Origin: Rhizobiaceae bacterium
GTDB taxonomy: Bacteria; Pseudomonadota; Alphaproteobacteria; Rhizobiales; Rhizobiaceae
Assembly (NCBI GenBank): GCA_019635715.1
Contig: JAHBYY010000028.1
Span: forward strand, 1 to 50,709
Direction: 5' to 3'
DNA: 50,709 nt
Below the pieces are notes generated by a model that saw nothing but the letters and a program-made list of their open reading frames with translations, was not told the origin of the DNA and searched no databases. The translations under genes were made by a program, and so were the position numbers. Of the stretch, positions 1 to 10,100 are shown in pieces (position 1 is the stretch's first letter; the number at the start of each line of letters is the position of its first letter).

Positions 1-1994
1 TCCTCGCCGAGCTCCAGCGCGCGGTCCCAGGCCGCCTTGGCCCGCTCGCCGAGTGCTGCCTGCTTCAGATCGGCATGGACGAGCGGCACGGGGTTGACCG
101 CCAGCTTCTCGTAGCCGTCCTTGACGCCGTGCGCGGCGCGGCGGTGGTTGCGCATGACGCGCAGCATGTGGCCGGCGTTGCGGTCATAGTCCGGGAAGGC
201 GCCGAGCTCGGCGGCCATCTCGGCCGAGGTCGCGTAGGCGGTGCCGGTCATGATTGCCGTGAGCGCGGCGCAGATGGCGCGGCCCTCATCGGAATCATAG
301 GGAATGCCGGACGTCATCAGCAGGCCGCCGATATTGGCATAGCCGAGGCCGAGCGTGCGGTATTCGTAGGACAGCCGTGCGATCTCCTTGGAGGGGAACT
401 GCGCCATCATGACGGAGATTTCCAGCACGATGGTCCACAGCCGCGCCGTGTGCTCATAGGCGTCGATGTCGATCGTGCCGTCGGCGTTGCGGTAGGGCAG
501 CAGGTTGATCGAGGCGAGGTTGCACGCCGTGTCGTCGAGGAACATGTATTCCGAGCACGGGTTGGAGGCCCTGATCGCTCCCGCCGCCACACAAGTGTGC
601 CAGTCGTTCATCGTCGTGTTGAAGTGCAGGCCCGGATCGGCCGAGGCCCAGGCGGCGTGGCCGATCTTCTCCCAAAGGTCGCGCGCCTTCAGCGTCTTCG
701 CCACCTTGCCGTCGATGCGCTTGATCAGGCTCCAGTCGCCATCCTTCTCGACGGCGCGCAGGAAGTCGTCCTTCAGCGAGACCGAGTTGTTGGAGTTCTG
801 GCCGGACACGGTCAGGTAGGCGTCCGAATCCCAGTCCGTGTCGTAGGTCTTGAACTCGACGGCGCTGTAGCCCTGCCGGGCGAACTGGATGACGCGCTTG
901 ACGTAGTTTTCCGGCACGGCCGCCTTCTTGGCTTCCCGGATCGCCCGCTTCAGCGCGGTGTTGATGGCCGGGTCGAAGCAGTCGTCGGACTTCGTTCCCC
1001 CCTGGCCCTCGCAGTTGACGCAGGCCTTCATGATCGCGGCGAGATGCTTCTTGACGATCTTGGAGCCGGTGACGAGTGCGGCGACCTTCTGCTCCTCCAG
1101 CACCTTCCAGTCGATATAGGCCTCGATGTCGGGGTGGTCGGCGTCGACCACCACCATCTTGGCGGCGCGGCGCGTCGTGCCGCCCGACTTGATGGCGCCG
1201 GCGGCGCGGTCGCCGATCTTGAGGAAGCTCATCAGGCCGGACGACTTGCCGCCGCCCGACAGCTTCTCGCCTTCGCCGCGCAGATGGCTGAAATTCGAGC
1301 CGGTGCCCGAGCCGTATTTGAACAGGCGCGCCTCGCGCACCCACAGATCCATGATGCCGCCCTCGTTGACGAGGTCGTCGGAGACCGACTGGATGAAGCA
1401 GGCATGCGGCTGCGGATGTTCGTAGGCGGACTTCGACTTGGTCAGCCGGCCGGTGAACGGGTCGACATAGTAGTGGCCCTGGCCGGGGCCGTCGATGCCG
1501 TAGGCCCAGTGCAGGCCGGTGTTGAACCATTGCGGCGAGTTCGGCGCGACGCGCTGGCTGGCGAGCATGTAGGCGAGCTCGTCGCGGAAGGCCAGCGCAT
1601 CATCCTCGGAGGCGAAATAGCCGCCCTTCCAGCCCCAGTAGGTCCAGGTGCCGGCGAGGCGATCGAAAACCTGCGCCGCGCTGGTTTCCGAGCCGTAGCG
1701 CTGGTCCTCGGGCAGTTCGAGCAGCGCCATGTCGTCGGCGGTCGAGCGCCACAGGAACGACGGGACGGAGGTCTCCTCGACCTTCTTCAGGCGGGCCGGG
1801 ACGCCGGCCTTGCGGAAATATTTCTGGGCGAGAACGTCGGTGGCGACCTGGCTGAATTTGGCGGGCACGTCGATGTCGGCGAGCCGGAAGACGATCGAGC
1901 CGTCCGGATTCTTGATCTCGCTGACCGCCTTGCGGAAGGCGATGTCCGCATAGGGAGATTGACCGGCTCTTGTGAAACGCCGCTCGATGCGCAT
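1..1994 (-). CDS. nrdJ: Vitamin B12-dependent (class II) ribonucleotide reductase, 3' end outside window
   Basis: Reduces ribonucleotides to deoxyribonucleotides in the cytoplasm using adenosylcobalamin, so it works with or without oxygen. The frame is open on the minus strand from ATG at 1994 to the window edge, giving about 664 residues; class II enzymes of this kind are usually 900-1250 aa, so the C-terminal part is missing. The start gives MRIERRFTRAGQSPY. The catalytic N-x-C-x-E motif NPCSE is at about residues 478-482, and a cysteine-containing CVNCEGQGG segment lies upstream of it. Long open frames on the opposite strand are shadows of this gene. A candidate NrdR box lies about 270 bp upstream, and no other gene is co-transcribed ahead of it. 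Identification is firm. Confidence 0.95.
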   Translation of the reverse strand, partial: MRIERRFTRAGQSPYADIAFRKAVSEIKNPDGSIVFRLADIDVPAKFSQVATDVLAQKYFRKAGVPARLKKVEETSVPSFLWRSTADDMALLELPEDQRYGSETSAAQVFDRLAGTWTYWGWKGGYFASEDDALAFRDELAYMLASQRVAPNSPQWFNTGLHWAYGIDGPGQGHYYVDPFTGRLTKSKSAYEHPQPHACFIQSVSDDLVNEGGIMDLWVREARLFKYGSGTGSNFSHLRGEGEKLSGGGKSSGLMSFLKIGDRAAGAIKSGGTTRRAAKMVVVDADHPDIEAYIDWKVLEEQKVAALVTGSKIVKKHLAAIMKACVNCEGQGGTKSDDCFDPAINTALKRAIREAKKAAVPENYVKRVIQFARQGYSAVEFKTYDTDWDSDAYLTVSGQNSNNSVSLKDDFLRAVEKDGDWSLIKRIDGKVAKTLKARDLWEKIGHAAWASADPGLHFNTTMNDWHTCVAAGAIRASNPCSEYMFLDDTACNLASINLLPYRNADGTIDIDAYEHTARLWTIVLEISVMMAQFPSKEIARLSYEYRTLGLGYANIGGLLMTSGIPYDSDEGRAICAALTAIMTGTAYATSAEMAAELGAFPDYDRNAGHMLRVMRNHRRAAHGVKDGYEKLAVNPVPLVHADLKQAALGERAKAAWDRALELGE

Positions 1995-2262
1995 GGTCCG
2001 AAAGTCCCTTCGAAGTCTATATGTAGCGTTCGCCTGCCGGCCGTCCAACCGGCATCATCGGCTCCGCTCGTTCCGCCGCATGGCCCAGGCCGTCATGGTC
2101 CGGGCCGCTCTTGCCGGGGGCTTCAACCCCGTTCGGAAAACAGGCTTCCTCGGAGCCCTTTCCTGCGAAGACGAACGGCGCCGGCCGAACCGTCTCCCTA
2201 ACGCAGGCCGGAGCTTCTGGTTCCGGCCGACAACTTCATCTAGCGTCGAGCATCGCCCGTAA

Positions 2263-2278
2263 ACACTAAATATAGGTT
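2263..2278 (-). promoter_or_regulatory. Candidate NrdR box upstream of nrdJ
   Basis: The 16-mer ACACTAAATATAGGTT closely matches the NrdR-box consensus, which is an AT-rich palindrome with ACAC and GTGT ends. A weaker half-site, CCACAATTTT, starts near 2295, about 32 bp away centre to centre, and paired boxes about three helical turns apart are typical. NrdR is the ATP/dATP-sensing repressor of ribonucleotide reductase genes and is known to act on nrdJ in alphaproteobacteria. The distance of about 270 bp to the nrdJ start implies a long leader. The function is inferred from sequence only. Confidence 0.5.
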
Positions 2279-2581
2279 ACCCACACGTTCTGCGCCACAA
2301 TTTTCCGCTCGCGAAAAAGGAACTCGGACGCGAAAAATCCCGTGCGCGGCCCATCCGCCGCAAAGCGGTGAGGCACACCCGAAACTTGCGAAAATCAGTC
2401 ACTGGAGAGCGGCGGGAGACCGCCGGACACGCCTCGAACGGAGACGCATGGCCGATATGAGACGACTCGCCGCGAGCCGTCAACGATTCGTTCGTGAAAC
2501 CCTGATGACCCCCAACATGTTGTGTGTCGGCCATGTGGATAACGGGGAAGGACCGGTGCGGCGGCGGCGGCCTGCATGGCT

Positions 2582-2648
2582 GCCGCCGCCGGAGACCCGC
2601 CGCGTGTCGACAGGCGACATCGAGTGGCGCGACACCCGGATAAATGAG
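2582..2648 (-). pseudogene. Remnant of a GlxA-type AraC regulator gene
   Basis: Two blocks match the intact regulator gene at 5841-6872. Positions 2582-2616 match 6585-6619 (sharing GCCGCCGCCGGAGACC and GTGTCGACAGGCG), and 2617-2648 match 6769-6800, which encodes the conserved LIYPGVAPLDVA stretch. The two blocks are joined directly here, so about 149 bp present in the intact gene are deleted, and nothing downstream of the N-terminal quarter remains. It sits where the intact copy sits relative to the second RTX gene, that is, divergent and just upstream. This is the decayed regulator of a duplicated regulator-RTX unit. Confidence 0.7.
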
Positions 2649-2726
2649 CGTGGCATCAGTCGCGAAGCTGTCGCGCCACCGGGCCGCTCTTCTCCAGTTG
2701 CAGGACGGCTTCGCATTCGGCGACGG

Positions 2727-2758
2727 ATTCGGACAAAATGCGATCATTTTCGGCCAAA
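2727..2758. promoter_or_regulatory. Direct-repeat operator candidate upstream of RTX gene 1
   Basis: Two copies of a TTTCGGmCAAA-like motif (ATTCGGACAAA ending at 2737 and TTTCGGCCAAA ending at 2758) are repeated 21 bp apart, two helical turns, which suits AraC-family proteins. The same pair with the same spacing occurs upstream of RTX gene 2 (6894-6925), and flanking sequence such as CTTCCGCAATC is also shared. It is probably bound by the GlxA-type regulator encoded at 5841-6872. The rest of the gap 1995-2952 holds the NrdR box, the regulator remnant and no credible gene. Confidence 0.5.
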
Positions 2759-2952
2759 TCGCGGGCTCGCGTCCGGCGCCCGCTTCCGCAATCCGCGACG
2801 ATCGGGTTTGCTTCGCGGTACCCGTGATCGGCAACGGCGGAGCTTTGTCCGGCTCCGCACGAGGCGATGACGATACCGGGCGCAGGTCGGATGATGGTGA
2901 GCCGCCGCCGACCATCGGTTTGGCGGATCGGCACCAGAAGGAGGGCTATCCT

Positions 2953-5727
2953 ATGGCCAAGGTCAGCTTTGCAAACCTCGACGAGCAATTCAGCTTCGTG
3001 CTGGAGCGTTACGCGGTCTACAACGGCGGCACGCTCGAAGTCGCCAGCATCCAGTTCTGGAGCTGGCTCACCGCCAACGGTCACGATGTGGATTTCGCGG
3101 GGCTCGACCTTGCCTTTGACGGAGGCGACGCGCCGACCGGCGGCACGCTCAAGCAACTGACCCTCGATCTCGACAATGACGGCTTTGCCACGGGCGAACT
3201 GCGGATCACCGACCTCTCCGTCAGCGCCAAGGATCTGGCGCCGCTGGTCAATGGCGGGCTGACCGACGAGCAGCAGGAAAACCTGTTCTGGCGCACAGTG
3301 CTGGCCGGGAACGACGAGATCGACTTCACGGGCTATGCCGGCAACGATCCGATCGACTTCTCGGCCGACGGCCGTGTCGTCGAAGCGAACCAGACCCTGT
3401 TCGGCGGCGACGACATCTTCATCGGTTCCGCGGGCAAAGACAACTCTCTGAGCGGCGACTATGTCACCGTGGAGGCCGGCGGTTCCGCCCATGGCGGCGA
3501 CGACATCTTCGCGATGACGGTTGCGGGCAGCATCTACGGAGATTTCACCTTTGTCAGCGGCGTGGCATCCGGCGGCCACGACAGGATCACCGTCGAGGCG
3601 GGCAACACTTTCGGCGCGGCTTATGGGGATGCTTTCGGCGTGAATGCCGGCGGTGTGCTGGCCGGAGGCAATGACACGCTGATGCTGTCCGGTACGTCCC
3701 CCAGCCCGCATGCCGGCATAGGCGACGCCTATGTCGTCGACGGCCAACTGATCGGAGGCGACGACACCATCATCGGCAGCGATCAGGGCGAAGCACTGCT
3801 CGGCGATGCCAACGAGGTCAGGGCGACCGGCGTGCTGCGCGGTGGCAACGACGTCATCAGGGGCGGCGGCGGCGGCGATACGCTCCACGGTGACTGGATC
3901 ACCGTGGTGGCGGGGGGCAAGGCGATCGGCGGCAACGACGACCTGTTCGGCGAAGCCGGCGACGATACGCTGTTCGGCAATGGCGGCAACGACCGGCTCG
4001 AAGGCGGCGCCGACAAGGACGATCATTTCGGCGGCGACGGAAACGACACTCTGGTGATATCCGCCGTCACCGACGTCGTCGTCGGCGAGACCTACGATGG
4101 CGGCGGAGGCAAGGACACGCTGCTCCTGAGCATCGCCGGCAGTTTCGGCCTCGGCCTCAACGCCGTGACGCTCAAGGACATCGAGGCGCTGACCTTCGCC
4201 GATCCCGGCGCGAACAAGACGGCCAGTGCGCTGCTGGCCGCCACCCAGATCGGTTCCGGGCTCGCTTCCGACGCCACCATCACCGGAAACGGCTTCGGCG
4301 ACGTGACCAACACCTTGCAGATCCTCTTCGGCGCCGTGCATGCGGATATCGACCTGTCCAAACTGAAAATGGTGGATTTTGACCAGGCGAACGATTCTGT
4401 CGTCATCGCCGCAAACGCCAACAGCAACATCATCACCGGAACCAGCGTCCGCGATGAGATCATTGCCGGCGGCGGTGTCGACACGCTGAATGGTGGCGAT
4501 GGCGACGATACGCTCGACGGCGGCGAAGACGACGACAAGATGAATGGCGGCACGGGCGACGACACCTATCTCGTCGACAGCAATGGCGACGTGATCGTCG
4601 AGGTCGCGGGCGAGGGCACGGGCGATCATGTGATGGCTTCCGCCTCGTTCGACCTGCTGGAGGACGTCGATGTCGAATTGCTGTCCACCACGGACGACAA
4701 GGGCACGAGCGCGATCAACCTCTACGGCAACACGCTGAAGCAGACGATCACCGGCAATGCCGGCGCCAACCTGATCTCGGACGGCGGCAAGGGTGCCGCC
4801 GACGTGCTCATGGGCCTGGGCGGCGACGACACCTACCGGGTCTACAACAGCGGCGACACGATCGTCGAAGGGGCCGCCGAGGGTGCCAACGACACGGTGC
4901 TGGTCAATGTCAGCTTCGACCTGCTGGAAGGCGTTTACATCGAGACTTTTGGCGCGCTGAACCAGAAATCGACGGCGTCGCTCAACCTCTATGGCAACAC
5001 GCTGGCCCAGGAAATCACCGGCAATGCCGGCAAGAACATCATCTCGGACGGCGGCAAGGGCGCCGCCGACGTGCTCAAGGGCCTCGCCGGCGACGACACC
5101 TACCGCGTCTACAATTCGGGAACCGTCGTCGTCGAAAGCGCCGGCCAGGGTTTGAAGGACACGGTGCAGGCCGCGGTCAGCTACACGCTGAAGGCGGGCG
5201 TCGAGGTCGAGGTGCTGACCACCACCAGCGCTTCGGGCAAGTCCGCCATCTCGCTCTACGGCAACGAGTTCGGCCAGACGATCACCGGCAACAAGGGCGC
5301 CAATGCGCTGCGCGGCTATGACGGCGACGACACGATCAACGGCGGCGACGGCGCCGACAAGATCTCGGGCGGTCTCGGCAACGACACGCTGGCCGGCAAT
5401 GCCGGCGCCGACACCTACTATTTCAGCTATGCGCTGGACGAGGCGACCAATGTCGACACGATCAAGGGCTTTTCGTCGATCGACCTGATCTCGCTGTCGG
5501 CGTCGATCTTCACGCAGGCGGGACCGGCCGGTGCACTGGCAGCCAGCGCCTTCCGGGCCAACACCACCGGCAAAGCCGGCGACGCCAGCGACCGCATCAT
5601 CTGGGAAACCGATACCGGCAAGCTCTACTACGATCCCGACGGCACGGGCGCGGCCGCCGGCACGACCTTCGCGATCATCACCGGCAATACCGGTCCGATC
5701 AACGCCGGCGACTTCGTCATCGCATGA
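2953..5727 (+). CDS. RTX calcium-binding protein 1, type I secretion substrate
   Basis: Predicted secreted protein of 924 aa, rich in GGxGxD nonapeptide repeats that bind calcium and fold as parallel beta rolls outside the cell. The start at 2953 is chosen because AAGGAGG sits just upstream and the product begins MAKVSFANLDEQF. Residues about 150-500 hold loosely repeated GGDD/GGND segments; RTX motifs such as GGDGDDTLDGG lie near 505-545; two 89-aa modules occupy about 588-765; the last 160 residues form the shared RTX and secretion tail ending DFVIA. There is no signal peptide, as expected for type I export, and no catalytic domain is recognised. No ABC exporter or HlyD gene is in the window, so the secretion system must be elsewhere. 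It could be an adhesin or surface-layer-like protein. Confidence 0.85.
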   Translation: MAKVSFANLDEQFSFVLERYAVYNGGTLEVASIQFWSWLTANGHDVDFAGLDLAFDGGDAPTGGTLKQLTLDLDNDGFATGELRITDLSVSAKDLAPLVNGGLTDEQQENLFWRTVLAGNDEIDFTGYAGNDPIDFSADGRVVEANQTLFGGDDIFIGSAGKDNSLSGDYVTVEAGGSAHGGDDIFAMTVAGSIYGDFTFVSGVASGGHDRITVEAGNTFGAAYGDAFGVNAGGVLAGGNDTLMLSGTSPSPHAGIGDAYVVDGQLIGGDDTIIGSDQGEALLGDANEVRATGVLRGGNDVIRGGGGGDTLHGDWITVVAGGKAIGGNDDLFGEAGDDTLFGNGGNDRLEGGADKDDHFGGDGNDTLVISAVTDVVVGETYDGGGGKDTLLLSIAGSFGLGLNAVTLKDIEALTFADPGANKTASALLAATQIGSGLASDATITGNGFGDVTNTLQILFGAVHADIDLSKLKMVDFDQANDSVVIAANANSNIITGTSVRDEIIAGGGVDTLNGGDGDDTLDGGEDDDKMNGGTGDDTYLVDSNGDVIVEVAGEGTGDHVMASASFDLLEDVDVELLSTTDDKGTSAINLYGNTLKQTITGNAGANLISDGGKGAADVLMGLGGDDTYRVYNSGDTIVEGAAEGANDTVLVNVSFDLLEGVYIETFGALNQKSTASLNLYGNTLAQEITGNAGKNIISDGGKGAADVLKGLAGDDTYRVYNSGTVVVESAGQGLKDTVQAAVSYTLKAGVEVEVLTTTSASGKSAISLYGNEFGQTITGNKGANALRGYDGDDTINGGDGADKISGGLGNDTLAGNAGADTYYFSYALDEATNVDTIKGFSSIDLISLSASIFTQAGPAGALAASAFRANTTGKAGDASDRIIWETDTGKLYYDPDGTGAAAGTTFAIITGNTGPINAGDFVIA
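4714..5247 (+). repeat. Two tandem 267-bp (89-aa) modules in RTX gene 1
   Basis: Module starts at 4714 and 4981, ending at 5247, give exactly 2 x 267 bp. Each begins with an INLYGN-like stretch, runs through ITGNAG, GGKGAADVL, DDTYRVYNSG and ends near the variable NQKSTA or ASGKSA segment. The same unit recurs in RTX genes 2 and 3 at very high similarity. Confidence 0.85.
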
Positions 5728-5840
5728 CCTGTCGCGGCAGCCGTCATGAAGCCTCGATGAATCTCCGGAGGCCTTGGGGTCGAACCGCGCCGGGGAGAAG
5801 GTGACGGCCCGCCCTCGCCGGGGCCGCGCACATCCCAAGC

Positions 5841-6872
5841 CTATCGCATCTGGCCCGGACCTGCCTCGGCCGGGCCGAAGCGGGCGCGGTAGAGCGCCGG
5901 GGTGACGCCGCAGGCGGAGAGGAAGGCGCGGCGCATCTTGGTCGGCGTGCCGTAGCCGCAGCGTGCCGCGATCGCCTGCAGCGATTGCGAACTGCCTTCG
6001 AGCAGCCGGCACGCCGCCTCGATCCGCATGCCCGCGACGAAGGCCTTCGGCGTCGTTCCGGTCTCCCGGGCGAAAAGCCGTGCGAAGTTGCGGGGACTCA
6101 TGCCGGCCTGCCGCGCCAGCTCCGGTACGGAAAGATCGCCGTCCAGATTGTCCAGGCACCAGGCCTGCGCCTTCTGGATGCCCGGAACGTCGGAGAACTG
6201 GGCGCGTAGCTGGGTGCTGAACTGCGCCTGCCCGCCGGAGCGCTTCAGATAGAGAACCAGGAACCGGGCGGCCATCAGCGCCAGGTCGCGGCCATGGTCC
6301 TCCTCGACCAGCGCGAGCGCCAGATCGATGCCCGAGGTGATGCCGGCCGAGGTGTAGAGATTGCCGTCGCGAATATAGATGGCGGCGGCATCGATCTTCG
6401 CCGTCGGCACGAGCTGGGCCAGTTGGCCGGCGAAGGCCCAGTGGGTGGTGACGCACTTGCCGTCGATCAGCCCGGCCGCGCCGAGCGCGAATGCGCCGGT
6501 GCAGATGGAGCCGAAGCGGCGTGCCTGGGGCGCGGCCTTGCGGAGCCACCTGCCGATCGGCTCCGTGGCGCCGGCGGAAGCCCCGCCGCCGCCGGAGACC
6601 AGCAGCGTGTCGACAGGCGGCGCCAGATCGTCCATGGCCAGGTCGGGCAGGAAGGTGATGCCGACCGGCGTGCGCACCGGATCGGCCGTCGGCGCGACGG
6701 TCACGATATCGTACAGCGTCTCGCCGCTGAGAAAGTTGCAGACGCCGAACACTTCCAGCGGGCCGGCGACGTCGAGCGGCGCGACGCCGGGATAGATGAG
6801 CATGACGACACGGCGCGGCGGAGCTTCGGCTGGCCGCCGCGATCCCGTACCAGCGCTACCGATCTGCATCAT
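5841..6872 (-). CDS. GlxA family transcriptional regulator (DJ-1/PfpI domain plus AraC-type HTH)
   Basis: DNA-binding regulator of about 343 aa. The N-terminal half is a DJ-1/PfpI-like ligand-sensing domain (start of domain VVMLIYPGVAPLDVAGPLEV; cysteine in FGSICTGAF at about residue 124). The C-terminal third, about 230-335, is an AraC-type double helix-turn-helix (LARQAGMSPRNFARLFARE, then CGYGTPTKMRRAF). An ATG at 6872 is preferred because GGGGG precedes it, but a TTG at 6893 or ATG at 6869 are alternatives. It is divergent from RTX gene 2, with the direct-repeat operator pair in the shared promoter region, so it probably controls itself and the RTX genes. The ligand is unknown. Confidence 0.9.
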   Translation of the reverse strand: MMQIGSAGTGSRRPAEAPPRRVVMLIYPGVAPLDVAGPLEVFGVCNFLSGETLYDIVTVAPTADPVRTPVGITFLPDLAMDDLAPPVDTLLVSGGGGASAGATEPIGRWLRKAAPQARRFGSICTGAFALGAAGLIDGKCVTTHWAFAGQLAQLVPTAKIDAAAIYIRDGNLYTSAGITSGIDLALALVEEDHGRDLALMAARFLVLYLKRSGGQAQFSTQLRAQFSDVPGIQKAQAWCLDNLDGDLSVPELARQAGMSPRNFARLFARETGTTPKAFVAGMRIEAACRLLEGSSQSLQAIAARCGYGTPTKMRRAFLSACGVTPALYRARFGPAEAGPGQMR

Positions 6873-6893
6873 ACCCCCATACGAAGCGATCAA

Positions 6894-6925
6894 TTTCGGA
6901 CAAAGGCCGGCCGTTTCCGGCCAAA
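6894..6925. promoter_or_regulatory. Direct-repeat operator candidate between glxA-type gene and RTX gene 2
   Basis: TTTCGGACAAA (6894-6904) and TTCCGGCCAAA (6915-6925) are repeated 21 bp apart, immediately ahead of the regulator start and about 190 bp before RTX gene 2. The motif, spacing and position relative to the RTX start match those upstream of RTX gene 1. This is the likely site of the adjacent AraC-type regulator. Function is inferred. Confidence 0.5.
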
Positions 6926-7114
6926 ATGCAGGCTAGCGTCGGGCCGGGGCTTCCGCAATCACCGCGACCGGATTTACCTAACGTTAGCTATGGCCGGATC
7001 GGCCGGGCCGCGCGCAGCATGAACCCGGCCATCCGCCAAACTCATCCGGTCTGGCGTGTCCATGCCGGACCTTCGATCAAGGCATAGTCCAAATCCGTTC
7101 CCTGGAGAACGCGC

Positions 7115-10100
7115 ATGCCCGATACACCGGTAACCTGGCTCGACGATTTCGTCGCCAACCTCGAGACGACCGGCGTGCAGAACGACCCGTCGATCACGGT
7201 GCTCGCCAGCGGCCACTTCCTGGTCGTCTGGACCGACTTCGATAACACTGGCGTCGGCGCGCCGGCGGGCACCGACATCGTCGGGCGCGTGTTCGACAGT
7301 CTTGGCGTGCCGGTGACGGACGACATCCGCCTGAACACGGCGACCCTTGCCGACCAGTTCAACGTCGAAGTGACAGCACTTCCGGGTGGCGGCTTCACCA
7401 TCGTCTATGACCGGGCCAACGTGTTCAACGACCTGATCCTGGACACATATGATTACGAGCCCGGCGTGGGCGTGTCATATGTCGGCGGTGGCGACCTGTA
7501 CTCCGCTGCCGGCTCCGACAACCCGATCCATCCGGTCATCGCCGCGAATTCCGACACCGATGCGCTGGCCGCCTACCACATGATTTTCGCGGACGGCACG
7601 GAGCAGATCTTTCTCCGCCCCTATAACCCTTCCACCAATACATTCGGAGCTGCTGACGACGTCTTTTTCGGCGCGTCCGGCGCCGGCGAGGACCTCGAGG
7701 GGCCGGAAATCGTGGCGCTGGGCGAAGGCAGGTACGCGCTGGCGGTCATCAACCGCAACGCCGGGACGGACGTCGTCAACCTGCTGATCCGCGAGGCAAA
7801 CGGCGCCGTCGCAATCCACACGATCGATAGCGGCTTCGAGTCCACCGACGTCGCGCTCGCGGCTTTGACGACCGGGCAGATCGTTGTCGCCTACAGCGAT
7901 GCAAAAGGCAGCGGCGACATCGTGTACGCCGTCGTCAACAATAACGGCTCGATATACGGACCTCTTGTCATTACCCCGAACGCGCAGGTCGATCCCGCCG
8001 TGGTCGGTCTTGCCGACGGCTCCTTCATCGTCGCCTGGCTCGACGCCACAACCGGCGAGATCCGAGGCGCCCACCGTTACATGGATGACAACGGGCCCTT
8101 CGCAATCGAACTGGATTTCATCATCGACGACACCGGCGGCGCCGGCATCAGCGGGATCAAGCTCACCGCCTTCGCGGACGGGCGCTTCGCCGTCACCTGG
8201 GAGGCTGGCGGCGACATCCGCACCAAGATCATGGACACGCGCGACGTCGTAAACGGCTCTCCGGTCTACACCCCGGACCGTCAGCAGATCGGCACGATCG
8301 GCGACGATGTCTTCACCGCCGATCTCGATGCGGACCAGGTGTTCGGCCACGACGGCCACGACACGATCACCGAGAACGGCTTTCCCAAGCAGTATTTTGG
8401 CGGCAAGGGCGACGACACGCTCCTCGTCAACTCGGCCATCGACACCGACCTGCATGACGGCGGAGACGGCACGGACACGATCGACTGGTCCGGCAGCAGC
8501 GCCGCCGGAGGCACGTTCAACCTCGCGGCGGGAACCGCGACGGCGGGCGGCTTCACCGAGAAAATGACCGGCTTCGAGAATTTGAACGGCACCAACAACG
8601 GCGACATCATTGTCGGCGGCATCGGCGTCAACATTCTCAACGGCAATGCCGGCGACGACACGATCCGCGGCGAGGGCGACGTCGACACCGTCAATGGCGG
8701 CGCCGGCAACGACACCATCATCGTCAGCGGCAGCGATTTCGCCGATAATGTCGACGGCGGCACCGACACCGACCTCTACCAGTTCGACTTCAACGATCTG
8801 CAGGTGGCGATCGACCTCGAGGCGCAGACGCTCAATGTAGTGTTGCCCGGCTTCGGCCTGTGGGGCTCGCCGGTCACGGTCGCAAATGTCGAGAACGTCA
8901 CCGGCGGCGCGCTCGGCGACACCATCCTTGGCGACGGATTCGCCAACGTGCTCAAGGGGCGCGGCGGCGCCGACACGCTGAAGGGGGGCGGTGGAGGGGA
9001 CACGCTGGACGGCGGCGAGGGTGCCGACGAGATGACCGGCGGGTTGGACGACGACACCTATTTCGTCGATACCAACGGCGACGTGGTCGTCGAGGGCGCC
9101 ACCGAGGGCACGGCCGACCATGTGAAGGCCTCGGTTTCCTACAACCTGCTGGACGGCGTCCATGTCGAGTTCCTGTCGACCACCGACGAGTTCGCCACGA
9201 CCAAGATCGATCTCACCGGCAACGAGTTCAGCCAGTTCGTCGTCGGCAATCACGGCGAGAACACACTCGACGGCCGGGGTGGCGGCGACATTTTGCTCGG
9301 CAATGGCGGTGACGACACCTACATCGTCAATTCCTCCAATGACGTGATCCAGGAGACGGATGCCGGGGGCGCCAACGATCAGGTGCTGGCCAAGGTGTCG
9401 TTCGATCTGCTGGAAGGAGTCCATATCGAGACCTTCAGCGCCTTCGACGCGGGGTCGGCCGACGCCATCAACCTCTACGGCAACACGCTGGCGCAGACGA
9501 TCACCGGCAATGCCGGCGCCAACCTGATCTCCGACGGCGGCAAGGGCGGCCCCGACGTGCTGAAGGGGCTGGGCGGCGACGACACCTACCGCGTCTACAA
9601 TTCCGGCGACACGATCGTCGAAGGCGTCGACGAAGGGGCCAACGACACGGTGTTGGCGAATGTCAGCTTCGACCTGCTCGAAGGCGTGCACATCGAGACC
9701 TTCGGCGCGCTGAACCAGAAATCGACGGCGGCCATCAACCTCTCCGGCAACGCGCTGGCGCAGCAGATCACCGGCAATGCCGGCAAGAACATCATCTCCG
9801 ACGGCGGCAAGGGGGCGGCCGACGTGCTCAAGGGCCTCGCCGGCGACGACACTTACCGCGTCTACAATTCGGGAACCGTCGTCGTCGAAGGCGCCGCCGA
9901 GGGTGCCAGCGACACGGTGCTGGCCAATGTCAGCTTCGACCTGCTGGAAGGCGTGCACATCGAAACCTTCGGCGCGCTGAACCAGAAATCGACGGCAGCC
10001 ATCAATCTCTACGGCAACACGCTGAAGCAGACCATCACCGGCAATGCCGGCGCCAACCTGATCTCGGACGGCGGCAAGGGCGCCGCCGACGTGCTGAAAG

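Noticed and set aside
75-2201. Plus-strand open frame of about 700 codons over nrdJ
   Set aside because: The minus frame encodes an unmistakable NrdJ with the NPCSE motif; the plus frame is a shadow.
1995-2262. Cobalamin riboswitch in the nrdJ leader
   Set aside because: No B12-box-like core or recognisable riboswitch pairing was found by eye; class II enzymes are usually not the riboswitch-controlled genes.
2480-2915. Intact second GlxA-type regulator before RTX gene 1
   Set aside because: Only two short N-terminal blocks remain, joined by a deletion; the DJ-1 body and the AraC domain are absent.
2656-6549. Minus-strand open frame of about 1300 codons opposite RTX gene 1
   Set aside because: It is a shadow of GC-rich repeats; its translation is low-complexity with no start context, and it crosses the end of the real regulator gene in the wrong frame.
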